A DNA stretch of 64,000 bases, taken from the NCBI GenBank assembly GCA_910588545.1, contig CAJUOU010000002.1:19282-83281 (forward strand). Reading direction: 5' to 3'. A program made the position numbers and the translations under genes. The stretch's first letter is position 1; every line of letters starts with the position of its first letter. This DNA comes from an uncultured Christensenellaceae bacterium (lineage in GTDB: Bacteria; Bacillota; Clostridia; Christensenellales; UBA3700). Positions 19,601 to 27,932 of the stretch are shown here, in pieces. The notes under the pieces were generated by a model that saw nothing but the letters and a program-made list of their open reading frames with translations, was not told where the DNA came from and searched no databases.

Positions 19601-22600
19601 AATGTAGACAAATTTAACAACAATGTACCGTGCGTCTTGCTTACATTGTAAACAGGTTTACCGCTACCGTCAACACCTGTTTGTGTAGCACTGTATGGTT
19701 TTAGTCTTAAGTTTTTGTTGCCTTCGTATCTGTCGTCAAAATACATGATTTTAACAACACCGTTACCCTTTGGAGTAAGAGGATTTTGTGCCTTATTTTG
19801 AAGTGTAATCATAGCACGGCTAATAATTTGCTCGTATTCGCCATCGATTACGTTACCCGAAATATCCATCTTAGGTACGATAGCACTTTGAAGTTGAATC
19901 ATAATATCGAATTTCAAATCAAAGCCTTCGCTCGAGTAAATAGGAATACTAGGCAATCCTGTTTGAATACCCAAAATATTGCTGATATCATAAGTGCCTT
20001 TATCCAAGTGGATATTTAGGCTAAACTTGATATCCACGTCGTCAAGAGCTCTGTAAATAATACCATGTAGAACCTCTTGCAACATACCTTTATTGGATGT
20101 ATCCGACAAATCGCTAATGTTGATAAACACTCCGTATTTATCCGGATTTTCCTTTATACCATCGGTTAGTGGTGTAATATCGATAACCAAATTAGGGCTA
20201 CCCATTTTAAACTTATTAATACCTAGGTCTAGGCTGATTGTCTTTTTATCTTGGTCTACGCCGTCAAATGCCTTAATGCTCAATTTGATACCATCGATTT
20301 TATTGATTTCCGCATCAATGCTAATCTCAGGAAGTTCAAAACCTATATTAATATCAAGCAATTTGAACAACTCGTTTACCAATGCACTAGTTAGCTCTAC
20401 TTTTAAAAGTCTGTCAACTTTTGTTGCATCTTTTGTATACAAGTCGTAAATGATAGAGTCATCATCTGCGGTAACTGTTCTTGTATTTCTGTCGTCAAGA
20501 CCGAATGTTTGAGCACCTTGGTTTTCATTAGAGTTTAAGAACTCAGGAATTTTGAAATCGATAGCCAAGTCGTCTATCATGCTGAAAATCAAATCAGTCA
20601 AATCAATGCCGATAGCAAAGCTTGGAATACCAATTTTAATCATTTCAAACTCTGACATATCCGCATAAAGTGTACCATGAACGCTGTTGTCTTCCTTTGT
20701 AGCCGACATAACGTTCATTACATTGTTTTGCTCGTATCTGTCATCCAAGTAATACAAACGAACAGTCATTCCGTCTTTAGGGAAAATCGGATTTCTTGTT
20801 ACATTTGTAATACCGATATATGCACGTGTAATTATTTTCTTTGTTACATCTTTATTATCTTCTTTATATGTAACTTCGTCCATTTGAATTTGAATATTCA
20901 ATTTCAAATGCATAATAAACGCATCGCCAACCTCGATATTAACATTTGGTAGTCCTGTGTTAATACCAAAAATATTAGCGGCATTATATATACCTTTATC
21001 TATTTGTAATTTAGCCTCGAACTCTATATCCAAGTCGTCAACTGCATTATAAATAAAGTCTTTTAAATTACCTATATATGCTCTACCGTCGGTTGCAGCA
21101 TCGATTTTGCTTAACAACTCATCACGGTGTCCGAAACCGTAACGGAAATTGTCAAGCTCTACCCTTGCGTGCAAAACGCTTTGCTCATCACCGCTAAGCG
21201 ACTCGTCAAACACTGCTTTGTTCAAATCCAAATCTAAATAGCAAGAGCCTTTTGCAAGGTCGATACCAAGAGTAATCAAACCAAAATCTTTCATTGTTGC
21301 AAGTTCGTTTACATTTATGCCAAATTGATTGCATAATTTATGGAAGAACTCGTTTGTGATTTTAAGTTCGATTTTGCCGGTTTCCGCATCCCAATCGATA
21401 TAGTCTTCAAAACCTATTGTATATCTAACAATATCCAATATAGTACCGAACGTTTTGCTTATATATGTTTTGCCATTGTCGTCATGGCCAACAGGAAGCA
21501 CGATATCGCTCAAGCTATATCCGTCTTTAAATTGAATATCGTTTACCGCTGCAAAAGTTTGAGTTCCGCCCTTTTCTTCTTTTGCAAACAAATCGTCCAT
21601 CAGTCCTTCAACCAAACCTGTCAACTGACCGATAGCAGATGTAAGCCATTTACTTACCTCCGCACCTTCAACAACGATATTGCCCGGTCTTATATCTATA
21701 TTTCCGCTCTCGGTTTTGATAGCGTCGTCAAGATTAACATAAATCTTTTTGTCTTTTAAGTAAATACCTACCATAGGAACATCTTTATTGTCGCCATAAA
21801 GCTCTAACAAGAAAATACTCTTGTCATCCATTTGGTTAGGGTTTGCACTGTTTGGCTCTTCCTTTAAGCGGATATCTGCATCAAGCTTGATTGTCAAGCC
21901 TGCATTTGCAGATAACCTCAAACTATTTTCAGGCAAGAATTGTTTGCCCGCAAAAAAGTTGATAAGTTTGCCGACATCAACATTATTGACGTCAACAGTG
22001 ATTGTGGTGTTAAATTGGAACTTTAACAAACCGAAAGGTTGATAAGTAGCAATGTTATCGGGAATAATCTTGATAGCATCTGTAGTGCTGTAAACAACAC
22101 CTGTACTCATGTGGAAATATTCAGTTTGCCAATCATATACATGTAATTGCAAACCTTTGTTTCCGTTTACATCGGTATCCATAACAACCTTTTTATTTTC
22201 GATATCTGCCTCAACATAAACATCGATGTTAGGGAACGCAAGCGTTGCCAAGAAATCGTCAATGCTGTAAGGTTTCATACCGCCGTTACCGTCAGGTATC
22301 ATTAAGCCCATACCATATCCTGCCAACACACCGTCAATACTTGTACCGTCAAGTGCAGTAACGATAGTAGCGATTAATTGGTCAGGGTTGAACTTCAACG
22401 CAATGTGACCCGAACCTGTTGTAGTATTGTATGTAGTCATTTGATTGTCGATTTGGAAAATAAGCATTGCAACAATGCCAATCAACTCGTCTACACTACC
22501 TTTTAATCCTAGTCCCGGGATAGAGCCCAAAATAGTATCTACAAGGTTTTGCAAACCGTCGATTTTCCTCAACTGTTCGATAATCCAATTAAAGTCAATG

Positions 22601-23061
22601 TCTTCCAAATACAAAGCAGTAGTACCTACTTTCATGTAGAATCTACCGTTATGTAAAAACAATTCGAAATTTTGACTTTGGTCGGCTCTTTCGTTTCCGT
22701 TTGCGTCGGTCGCAATAACACCCAAACCTAGTTCAACTTCACCCTCGTCATCCCCGGAGTCAGGTCTGAAATTGCCCTTTAAGTAAAATTTACGATAGTC
22801 CCAAATCGGATTTTCTACACTACCAACATTGGTCTTGATTTCCGATTCGAAATCCATGCTCACAAAGTCCTCATCCATTTTGCCCATGCCTTTTAGCATA
22901 ATAAGCAACAAGTCTCCTACGCTCGGTGCGGATTCACCGGCTACAGGAGCCTCCGGAGTGACTATTTGAGAAGTTCTTTCCTTACATGCAACTAAAGTGA
23001 CAGAAAACACTGCCAACAATAGCACGACAAGCAAGCAAGACAAAAATCTCTTCTTCCTCAT
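13609..23061 (-). CDS. Giant repeat lipoprotein (3,150 aa)
   Basis: Starts at ATG 23061 (GGGAGG SD); an ATG at 23079 would place the SD inside the gene. The signal peptide ends in a lipobox LVAC, so it should be lipid-anchored outside the membrane. Between residues ~640 and ~2100 about five diverged units repeat every ~320 residues. Each has a block like IYRALDDVDIKFSLNIHLDKG (near 680, 1010, 1330, 1650, 1970), a block like YFDDRYExN ... HGTLxxxxS (near 780, 1115, 1435, 1755) followed by VDLTQIV, and a block like KVxLTTxLINExLxxxxV. Strands alternate hydrophobic and polar residues (LDLTLNIQLQMD), separated by amphipathic helices. The last ~550 residues differ and look Ig-like. I do not recognise the family. 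First gene of the two-gene operon. Confidence 0.85.
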   Translation of the reverse strand: MRKKRFLSCLLVVLLLAVFSVTLVACKERTSQIVTPEAPVAGESAPSVGDLLLIMLKGMGKMDEDFVSMDFESEIKTNVGSVENPIWDYRKFYLKGNFRPDSGDDEGEVELGLGVIATDANGNERADQSQNFELFLHNGRFYMKVGTTALYLEDIDFNWIIEQLRKIDGLQNLVDTILGSIPGLGLKGSVDELIGIVAMLIFQIDNQMTTYNTTTGSGHIALKFNPDQLIATIVTALDGTSIDGVLAGYGMGLMIPDGNGGMKPYSIDDFLATLAFPNIDVYVEADIENKKVVMDTDVNGNKGLQLHVYDWQTEYFHMSTGVVYSTTDAIKIIPDNIATYQPFGLLKFQFNTTITVDVNNVDVGKLINFFAGKQFLPENSLRLSANAGLTIKLDADIRLKEEPNSANPNQMDDKSIFLLELYGDNKDVPMVGIYLKDKKIYVNLDDAIKTESGNIDIRPGNIVVEGAEVSKWLTSAIGQLTGLVEGLMDDLFAKEEKGGTQTFAAVNDIQFKDGYSLSDIVLPVGHDDNGKTYISKTFGTILDIVRYTIGFEDYIDWDAETGKIELKITNEFFHKLCNQFGINVNELATMKDFGLITLGIDLAKGSCYLDLDLNKAVFDESLSGDEQSVLHARVELDNFRYGFGHRDELLSKIDAATDGRAYIGNLKDFIYNAVDDLDIEFEAKLQIDKGIYNAANIFGINTGLPNVNIEVGDAFIMHLKLNIQIQMDEVTYKEDNKDVTKKIITRAYIGITNVTRNPIFPKDGMTVRLYYLDDRYEQNNVMNVMSATKEDNSVHGTLYADMSEFEMIKIGIPSFAIGIDLTDLIFSMIDDLAIDFKIPEFLNSNENQGAQTFGLDDRNTRTVTADDDSIIYDLYTKDATKVDRLLKVELTSALVNELFKLLDINIGFELPEISIDAEINKIDGIKLSIKAFDGVDQDKKTISLDLGINKFKMGSPNLVIDITPLTDGIKENPDKYGVFINISDLSDTSNKGMLQEVLHGIIYRALDDVDIKFSLNIHLDKGTYDISNILGIQTGLPSIPIYSSEGFDLKFDIMIQLQSAIVPKMDISGNVIDGEYEQIISRAMITLQNKAQNPLTPKGNGVVKIMYFDDRYEGNKNLRLKPYSATQTGVDGSGKPVYNVSKTHGTLLLNLSTFNILNFVLPDVALDVDLTQIVSQVIGNISLSDVSFNNYSEADAASAVQNLFAAVADGDNQEEGTTFVKVALTTKLIEEVLRMVGVNLEFGLPNIDGGIIVDADNGISINIASKDGEKNVSAGIGMSKLHLGKQLTDDEIAPPADFDIKKFGIATALDLSTLLNTMIYRALDDVDLSFDLAFEITKGKYDVSKVLSLFGLSLGDEPINIEVSQEFILDLTLNIKIRWNDFIDAESKVNNASGITQARISLYNKTPNILFSHASETVPVLDVYYYDDRGPNNNTLPPLDAANGGQFAYGVNGKETHGSLFVNADKFEFAKLKVPNMVMDIDLTKLVKGLIDNLSTNLGAGTQSASIDSDISRYMSSLMAQQFGTVADAALPTEETGNYLQVHITMQLINELLQKFGVVFEVPDFLDSLNGNFTISQINGIKLYANINKPNDDGSVNSITLNLGIKHIKLGQTIEYISPPASFNDYREYYGTKVISDINSVIYRLLDDTNIQIKLQADVPQGRYNLAPILKMAGVKIDELFVEFTQAFNLDLTLNIQLQMDNVHKYDDNGNIVEGAYETILSRACIEIISGSENFLFEQGTVAKLLYFDWRLEANRNSSALGLKRPSYDETTGITNKTFGTLFADFSGLNIANITIPPVTMDIDLTQIIQSISSSIGGNINLGGGGNAAYSMADNGIGMVNDALNGPAAAPALGNYIKVVITTNLINAILEMLDVNLGEITLPNFTVDAAADADKGIAVVINLFTKDSDDNTDRTISATLALPMLHLGVKNEIEIPKDFTSSYYATDFSNIVKTLLKYGEINAKLNISANSSTINVQRLLNNILASSGMNLALPINVDLNDFSNELELSLKWNFDYDDARNTNIALELKCDDQMAMSLYMTRGNVYVDMSGLGLPKFSLVNSGLAAKITYLVGNALDGLLGALVNSGTSNLQNAVATANNMSVEQMNSELFRMARDGEIEGEEDKPFEILDYVTLLLKGLSMSDGVFNIDISAEMMRTILKELDINIAENITVKASLDLKHGIIELYLTFAEISMAAKLEVRNIGGVEDLTINVTDSAYVELDMSSGAIFVNSLLDNLDPGIWIDLISKNYSFNDYFRYTKITMEKVPIEGMSLPYTTGGWANGGSILIKLLRMDGNGSSDAISGGVPALYIILDINSNKLWIRATKDLLPIDIDLLGISVHADTMVNIAIDFNIKKMLSDLIGPIINDINKVDTVGFEDALNGFSIDSLLKGINVKIYGVRNIKINVELNHNVINEFVPKLVNGFNGMFIQLDPSKGNSYTVSGINYNNKQNTDFLNNFWDNLIYPVVEVAVKDAGFGGVMGLVNGAINSSGAKNNVLNLVSRLLPMPEFTELNANVYIVNGKLDNIQLVGYDMTMNGDYRNRLELRIFNDMSSQAFFGNMDALDLNNVVRQAPYIHFDMAVDSESNFINKFTDYAYVPNKNTMYYDTAMENKPFVVQKNNVIWAVTYYDENGFDMNENALNNAFTKTDMSAFKANGRYKPGYYIATETASTVKGTFTNQVRIVIEDNTAFIRENDTYVENIEIRSGQTLPTSITLTNDRLDKSIYIRNVEGAMNKFEFKDENGNNSAPQTSIDGVTHENAKVKINLSSGSPIYKTTQVKWHDAKLELVEKDPIEISIFDYKDFFNNYYKAEKMFVITSDRRRIYQDVQSISISQGYEALFNLDSNGNIASLANESKWMSETGFRTQLTIVLKNAHAQQMPLTREVIVKPRIVDFVRFDSKDTIVMDTVQTQSDLPKSVRVYFKNGDMETYSIPYDRWDFSNVVNTEATGASAKTMTFGKKGVYDNVAFRFDQDYGYPDGFEMNKVEGVTIAINEAVIKYAKVGPDNGERYCEISYEDFANKKFNDLDLRLISSDGRVTDYVDRITYTIGYRHSETEEFKENNAENRRYIQSLPLEEAVKYQPVTAVANNYEIIDRGITLGDKGGRARVTVRLLYMQSDANDEHPILDNSRVVETYLYFQVAAPIVKVD

Positions 23062-23113
23062 ATTTCCTCCCAAATGCACAGTCGCCTGCGCAATAGTCTT
23101 ATTAACTAAATAA

Positions 23114-23147
23114 ATTATATAAATGCGACCTTAAACCAACCTTAAAC
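23114..23147 (-). promoter_or_regulatory. Promoter of the giant surface-protein operon with response-regulator-type direct repeat
   Basis: On the minus strand a TATAAT box (23114-23119) is preceded by two copies of GTTTAAGGT (23128-23136 and 23139-23147) whose starts are 11 bp apart, occupying the place of the -35 box; no good -35 hexamer is present. Tandem half-sites at one-turn spacing that overlap -35 are the standard layout for activation by OmpR/PhoB-family response regulators. The regulator itself is not in the window. Confidence 0.6.
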
Positions 23148-23680
23148 GTTCCCTAAATTTACAAACACTTTACGTGCAGTTTTCTTTTTATACAATAGAT
23201 AGCCTGTTACTTTCTAGCAAGAAAAAATATTAGCAAGTTTTTTTCTATTAAAAAGAGCTCCCGTAGCTAAAAATAATTAATGAAATTTATCTAAAAATTT
23301 GTTTAAAATTTAATCTTTAAACTAGTAATCATTATCACTTTATTATAGATTTTCCGCCTCGAATTTTGATATTTTTTATAGTCGATTTTTTGGATTTTAC
23401 AATAAAAAATCATCAAAAAAAATGGTCGTTTTTAGCATAAAAAACACAAAAAATTTGTATCGAAAAATGCAAAAAAGTAGCTTAAAAGTGTAAATAAACA
23501 GTGGCAAAATTGTAAAAAAGAACAGCAAAAAAAGCTATCATTTTTTTGACAAATACAGCTTAAATTTTTCATTTTTTTTCGTCATACCCCCTGTTAAACT
23601 ATGATTGATTTTATCAATATGAAATTAACTTTTTTACTATTTTATAAGCGTTTTTGACTGCTGTATTTTTGTATCAAATC
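23148..23680. other. Long AT-rich divergent intergenic region
   Basis: More than 500 bp between the divergent giant lipoprotein and the 23,742 gene. It is very rich in A/T runs and holds no ORF with an SD or recognised RNA. Only the two divergent promoters at its ends could be supported. Confidence 0.6.
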
Positions 23681-23681
23681 G

Positions 23682-23710
23682 TTTACAAATGGCGTTTTTT
23701 GTGTTATAAT
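23682..23710 (+). promoter_or_regulatory. Promoter of the 23,742 membrane-protein operon
   Basis: TTTACA (23682-23687), a 17-bp spacer ending TGT, TATAAT (23705-23710). Transcript start is expected near 23717, 25 bp before the ATG. Confidence 0.8.
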
Positions 23711-23741
23711 ATGCTTAAATAAGCTATACAAAGGTATAAAT

Positions 23742-24365
23742 ATGCGCATTTTAGGATTGACGGCAATTTTCGCTTGGATAATCAAGGCGGTTATAAAAAT
23801 CGCCAAAATTCTTTTGCACATTATTGCGTATATGCTTTTGTATTTCGGCCTATGGATTCCTGCAATTTATATGATTATTTGCGGTATACTTATGCTTACA
23901 GGCGGGCTTAATATAAGTGTGCTTGATACTAACACAATTTTGTTTTATATCGGATTAGCCTTAACTTTGATAGGAAGTTTAATAATCTCGATTAGAAATT
24001 TGATTGTAAAACCTATAAAACAAATTATGGAGAGTGAAAAAGCAAAGCGTGAACTTCAACAAAGAAAAGATGCGGATAAAAGGCAAAAAATGTACGAAAA
24101 AAAGCCCGTAAAATACTTTAAAAAGTACGAAGGCGGTATGCCACACAAAAGTCATCCTTATTACGACCCTAACATTAGCAGAAAAGGTTTTATTCCGCCA
24201 AAAGTTTACCGCTCGAACAACAATCCGTCCATTATAATTCACGAATATCACAATCATTTTAAGGTATTTCAGGAATATACAAACGGGGATTTTAAACTTA
24301 TTGACGTAAAGGAAAAACCATTAAACTACGAAAAGGACGACAAACGTTATGGAAAAAGAAAATAA
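23742..24365 (+). CDS. Membrane protein of unknown function (207 aa)
   Basis: Not recognised. Residues ~10-35 and ~38-85 form two or three hydrophobic segments (LLHIIAYMLLYFGLW, IYMIICGILMLTGG, ILFYIGLALTLIGSLII). A highly charged Lys/Arg/Glu stretch follows (~95-130, probably cytoplasmic and helical), then a Tyr/Pro/His-rich C-terminal part. It overlaps the next gene by 17 bp, so the two are translationally coupled. The SD is weak (AAAGG). Confidence 0.75.
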   Translation: MRILGLTAIFAWIIKAVIKIAKILLHIIAYMLLYFGLWIPAIYMIICGILMLTGGLNISVLDTNTILFYIGLALTLIGSLIISIRNLIVKPIKQIMESEKAKRELQQRKDADKRQKMYEKKPVKYFKKYEGGMPHKSHPYYDPNISRKGFIPPKVYRSNNNPSIIIHEYHNHFKVFQEYTNGDFKLIDVKEKPLNYEKDDKRYGKRK

Positions 24366-25203
24366 TAGTGCTCTAACAATCGCAAAGCCACTATCAAAAC
24401 GCAAGTTATCAAAAGGTAAAAACCGAATTTGGGAACTTGATTTTATTCGCGGTATTTGCGTTTTGCTTATGATTTGGGACCATTTTATGTTCAATATATC
24501 CGAAATTTTCGGGGAAGCTTGGGCTACCGCCAATCCTATTCATAATGGTATTTTAGATTTTGCTTATAATTACGAAAGCGGTATGCTAAGGGAGATATTT
24601 CATCCTATTATATTTTGCCTTTTTTTCATACTTTGCGGTATTTCCTGCAACCTATCAAGGAGCAATTTAAAACGCGGAATCGAGGCTTTATTTTTAGCAT
24701 TCGGCATAACAGTAGTAACATCCTTGTTTGATATGTCCATTACTTTCGGCGTATTACACATGTTGGCTTTTTCCATTTTGATTTACTACATCATCTCAAA
24801 AGTTTGTATGGATAACAACCGATTGATAAGTATGGTATGTTTGATTGCAGGGGTAGTAATTATAGTTGTAACGCAAGTTTATACCGCAAACCCGCCGAAA
24901 AACGTAAATCCCGACTTAGGGTTTATCGCAACATATTTTGGCGGCTATCAATCAGCAGACTATTTCCCTATACTGCCTAATTTGGGATATGTTCTTCTTG
25001 GTGCAAGTGTAGGTAGTTTTGTTTATGCGGAACGGAAATCCGTACTTCCTATGCTTGACAAATACGGTTGGTACAAACCCGTAAGTTTTTGGGGTAACAA
25101 AGCTTTGGCAGTATATATTTTGCACCAACCTATTATAATTGTTTTGCTATCGCTAATAAGCTATTTGTTTATTACTCCGGGAAATTTCGTTTTTCCATTT
25201 TAA
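24349..25203 (+). CDS. DUF1624/heparan-alpha-glucosaminide N-acetyltransferase-like membrane protein
   Basis: A 284-residue multi-pass membrane protein beginning RIWELDFIRGICVLLMIWDHFMF (residues 25-47), the signature of the DUF1624 / HGSNAT-like acyltransferase family, in which the conserved Asp and His sit in the first helix. About seven hydrophobic segments follow, ending in ALAVYILHQPIIIVLLSLI, also typical. Relatives are thought to acetylate extracytoplasmic sugars using cytoplasmic acetyl-CoA; the substrate here is unknown. It overlaps the 3' end of the preceding unknown membrane-protein gene, so they share a transcript. Confidence 0.85.
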   Translation: MEKENNSALTIAKPLSKRKLSKGKNRIWELDFIRGICVLLMIWDHFMFNISEIFGEAWATANPIHNGILDFAYNYESGMLREIFHPIIFCLFFILCGISCNLSRSNLKRGIEALFLAFGITVVTSLFDMSITFGVLHMLAFSILIYYIISKVCMDNNRLISMVCLIAGVVIIVVTQVYTANPPKNVNPDLGFIATYFGGYQSADYFPILPNLGYVLLGASVGSFVYAERKSVLPMLDKYGWYKPVSFWGNKALAVYILHQPIIIVLLSLISYLFITPGNFVFPF

Positions 25204-25351
25204 TTTATCGTAAAACAACTTGAAATCAGCTGTTTTTATCGTTTAATACCGATTTTCGCACGGTTTTTATGCAGATTAATATATTTGTATAGTTTTATGA
25301 ATTTATTTAAAACACAAAAATTTGCTTGTAAAATTTATCTATAACAACAAA

Positions 25352-25380
25352 ATAGCTCCCGTTGATGCGGGAGTTATTTT
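25352..25380. terminator. Bidirectional terminator between the DUF1624 gene and glgP
   Basis: Stem AGCTCCCG / CGGGAGTT with a TTGATG loop, flanked by A-runs and T-runs. It serves the plus-strand pair and the converging glycogen genes. The ~150 bp between the DUF1624 stop and this hairpin hold only a copy of the dispersed motif described at 25,247. Confidence 0.8.
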
Positions 25381-25415
25381 TGTTTTATATCCTAAAAATT
25401 ATATCAATTTTTTTA

Positions 25416-27932
25416 TTATTTGCTCTTTTTCGCAGGAGCTTTTTTTGTTGTTGCCTTTGGTTTTTCAGTTGCTGGTTGACTTACTTCTGCCACAGTTTTT
25501 GTTGCCGCTTTAGCAGCTTTTGCCTTTTTAACCTTTACAGGAGACAAAGCCCAAATCCTATCAGCATACTCTTGGATAGACCTGTCAGAGGAGAAGAAAC
25601 CGCTTTTTGCAACATTTACAAGTGACATTCTGTTCCAACGTTCAACATCTCCGTAAGCTTTGTCAAGTGCATCTTGAGCATCCACATAGCTTTGGAAATC
25701 TGCCAAGCACATATAAGGGTCTTTGGTTGTTAAAATGTGAGCAATTTCGTTAAATTTAACACCGGCAATGCCCTCGTTAAGCATATCTATTACGCGTTTG
25801 ATACGATAGTTTTCGTTATAGTATCTAGATGGATAGTAACCCTCTTTGTACATTTTGGATACTTCCTCTTCCCTCAAACCAAAGATAAAGATATTTTCGT
25901 CGCCGACATTCTCGTGAATCTCAACGTTTGCACCATCCATTGTACCCATAGTAACAGCACCGTTTATCATAAACTTCATGTTACCTGTACCGGATGCCTC
26001 CTTACCTGCGATAGAAATTTGTTCGCTTACATCAGATGCAGGCATAACGATTTCCGCTAAGCTTACGCGATAGTTCTCCAAGAATACAACTTTGATTTTA
26101 CCTTTTATATCTGGGTCATTGTTAATTTGCTCGCCAAGCATACAAATCAAACGAATGATAGATTTTGCGGTATAGTAGCTAGGAGCTGCTTTTGCACCGA
26201 AAATGAATGTTCTAGGATGTATATCCAAATCCGGATTTTCCTTTAGTCTCAAGTACAAATCGATAATGTGCATGCAATTTAAAAGCTGTCTCTTATACTC
26301 GTGCAATCTTTTAACCTGTACATCGAAAATACTATCTACATTGACATCAATGCCATTGTTTTCCTTGATATATTTAGCAAGTCTTTCCTTATTTTCTCTC
26401 TTGATTTTAGCAAACTCGCCAAGAACTTTTTTGTCACCTTTAAATTTTATCAAATCTGCAAGTTTATTGCAATCTTTCAAAAAGTCATCGCCAATCAAAC
26501 TGCAAATATAAGCTGTCAATTTAGGGTTGGAAAGTGCAAGCCAACGTCTGTAAGTAATACCGTTTGTTACGTTTGTAAACTTTTTAGGTTGCATATTGTA
26601 GTAATCGTGGAAAACATCTTGCTTTAACAAATCACTGTGCAAAGCACTTACACCATTGATTGTGTGTGATGCAGCTAAGCACAAATTAGCCATTCTTACT
26701 TGACCGTTTTGCAAAATTGCATTATTTGCCACTCTGTTCCAATCATTAGGATAAAAATCCCACAAATCAGCACAAAATCTCTTGTTGATTTCTTGCACGA
26801 TTTGATGAACACGTGGAAGCAACATAGCAAACAAACTTTCAGGCCATTTTTCCAAAGCTTCTGCCATAACAGTATGATTAGTATAGCTCATTGTACCGCA
26901 AACTATCTTCCAAGCATCATCCCAACTGTAACCGTATACGTCAAGCAATATTCTCATAAGCTCAGGTATGCACAATGTAGGGTGTGTATCATTGATATGG
27001 ATAGAAACTTTGTCCGCAAAGTTATCCAAAGTACCGTAATCTGCCAAATGCTTTTTAATAATTGATTGGATAGATGCCGATACAAAGAAATATTGTTGTT
27101 TTAATCTTAATGACTTACCCTCGATATGGTCATCTGCAGGATACAAAACTTTGCTTATGGACTCTGCAAGAGATTTATTGTACAAAGCTTTGATATAATC
27201 GCCTCGTGAAAATGCTTGAATATCAAAATCCATAGATGCTTTTGCATCCCAAAGTCTTAGTGTATTTACGGCATCTGTATGATAACCGCTTACATTCATA
27301 TCATAAGGAACTGCAAGGATAGTATCCGCATTTTTGATTTCCACAACCATGCGGTTATCGTTCCAATGTTGAACTACTTCTCCACCGAAAGTTACAGGGA
27401 AAGTATCCTCCTCACGAGGTGCTAGCCATACCGCACCATCTTTTAGCCACTCGTCAGGCAATTCCATTTGCCAACCGTCAGCCATTTTTTGTTTAAAAAT
27501 ACCAAACTCGTATTTAATTGAAAAACCGCTTGCAGGATAACTCAAATTAGTAAGTGACTCCATATACGCTGCAGCCAATCTACCCAAACCGCCGTTACCA
27601 AGACCTGCATCCGGCTCGATTTCGCACAATTCGTCAACACTGCAACCGTATTTTTGGCATGTCTTTTCCACAATATCGCTAATACCAAGATTAAACAAAT
27701 GATTTTTTAAAGATTTTCCTAGCAAAAACTCCATTGACATATAATAAACATGCTTTGCATTTTGCTCCGCGCATGCCTTTTTGAAAGTTAATCTTTTTTC
27801 GGTTAAAATATCTTTAACCGCACTTGCAATAATCTTATAAAGTTGATTGTGATTGCAATCTTCGATTTTTCTACCAAACATCACGGTAGCCAAACTTTCA
27901 ACTTTTTTCTCGAATTCTTCTGTTGTTATCAT
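25416..27932 (-). CDS. glgP: Glycogen/maltodextrin phosphorylase
   Basis: A GT35 enzyme that phosphorolyses alpha-1,4-glucan to glucose-1-phosphate using pyridoxal phosphate. The PLP lysine sits in EASGTGNMKFMING; EPDAGLGNGGLGRLAAAYMESL and NDTHPTLCIPELMR are also diagnostic. I place the start at ATG 27932 (AAGGAG five bases upstream, MITTEEFEKKVES); the frame is open upstream but belongs to the leader. That gives about 838 residues, of which the last ~40 form a Lys/Ala/Thr/Pro-rich tail (VKKAKAAKAATKT ... KAPAKKSK) absent from typical phosphorylases. It has its own promoter 150 bp upstream in addition to possible read-through from glgA. Confidence 0.95.
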   Translation of the reverse strand: MITTEEFEKKVESLATVMFGRKIEDCNHNQLYKIIASAVKDILTEKRLTFKKACAEQNAKHVYYMSMEFLLGKSLKNHLFNLGISDIVEKTCQKYGCSVDELCEIEPDAGLGNGGLGRLAAAYMESLTNLSYPASGFSIKYEFGIFKQKMADGWQMELPDEWLKDGAVWLAPREEDTFPVTFGGEVVQHWNDNRMVVEIKNADTILAVPYDMNVSGYHTDAVNTLRLWDAKASMDFDIQAFSRGDYIKALYNKSLAESISKVLYPADDHIEGKSLRLKQQYFFVSASIQSIIKKHLADYGTLDNFADKVSIHINDTHPTLCIPELMRILLDVYGYSWDDAWKIVCGTMSYTNHTVMAEALEKWPESLFAMLLPRVHQIVQEINKRFCADLWDFYPNDWNRVANNAILQNGQVRMANLCLAASHTINGVSALHSDLLKQDVFHDYYNMQPKKFTNVTNGITYRRWLALSNPKLTAYICSLIGDDFLKDCNKLADLIKFKGDKKVLGEFAKIKRENKERLAKYIKENNGIDVNVDSIFDVQVKRLHEYKRQLLNCMHIIDLYLRLKENPDLDIHPRTFIFGAKAAPSYYTAKSIIRLICMLGEQINNDPDIKGKIKVVFLENYRVSLAEIVMPASDVSEQISIAGKEASGTGNMKFMINGAVTMGTMDGANVEIHENVGDENIFIFGLREEEVSKMYKEGYYPSRYYNENYRIKRVIDMLNEGIAGVKFNEIAHILTTKDPYMCLADFQSYVDAQDALDKAYGDVERWNRMSLVNVAKSGFFSSDRSIQEYADRIWALSPVKVKKAKAAKAATKTVAEVSQPATEKPKATTKKAPAKKSK

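Noticed and set aside
7082..23000. Numerous plus-strand open frames opposite the giant genes
   Set aside because: They are Cys/Ser/Ile-rich shadows of the coding strand with no SDs and no family resemblance.
23062..23079. Upstream ATG at 23079 as start of the giant lipoprotein
   Set aside because: It would put the SD (GGGAGG) inside the gene and add six residues before a normal lipoprotein signal peptide.
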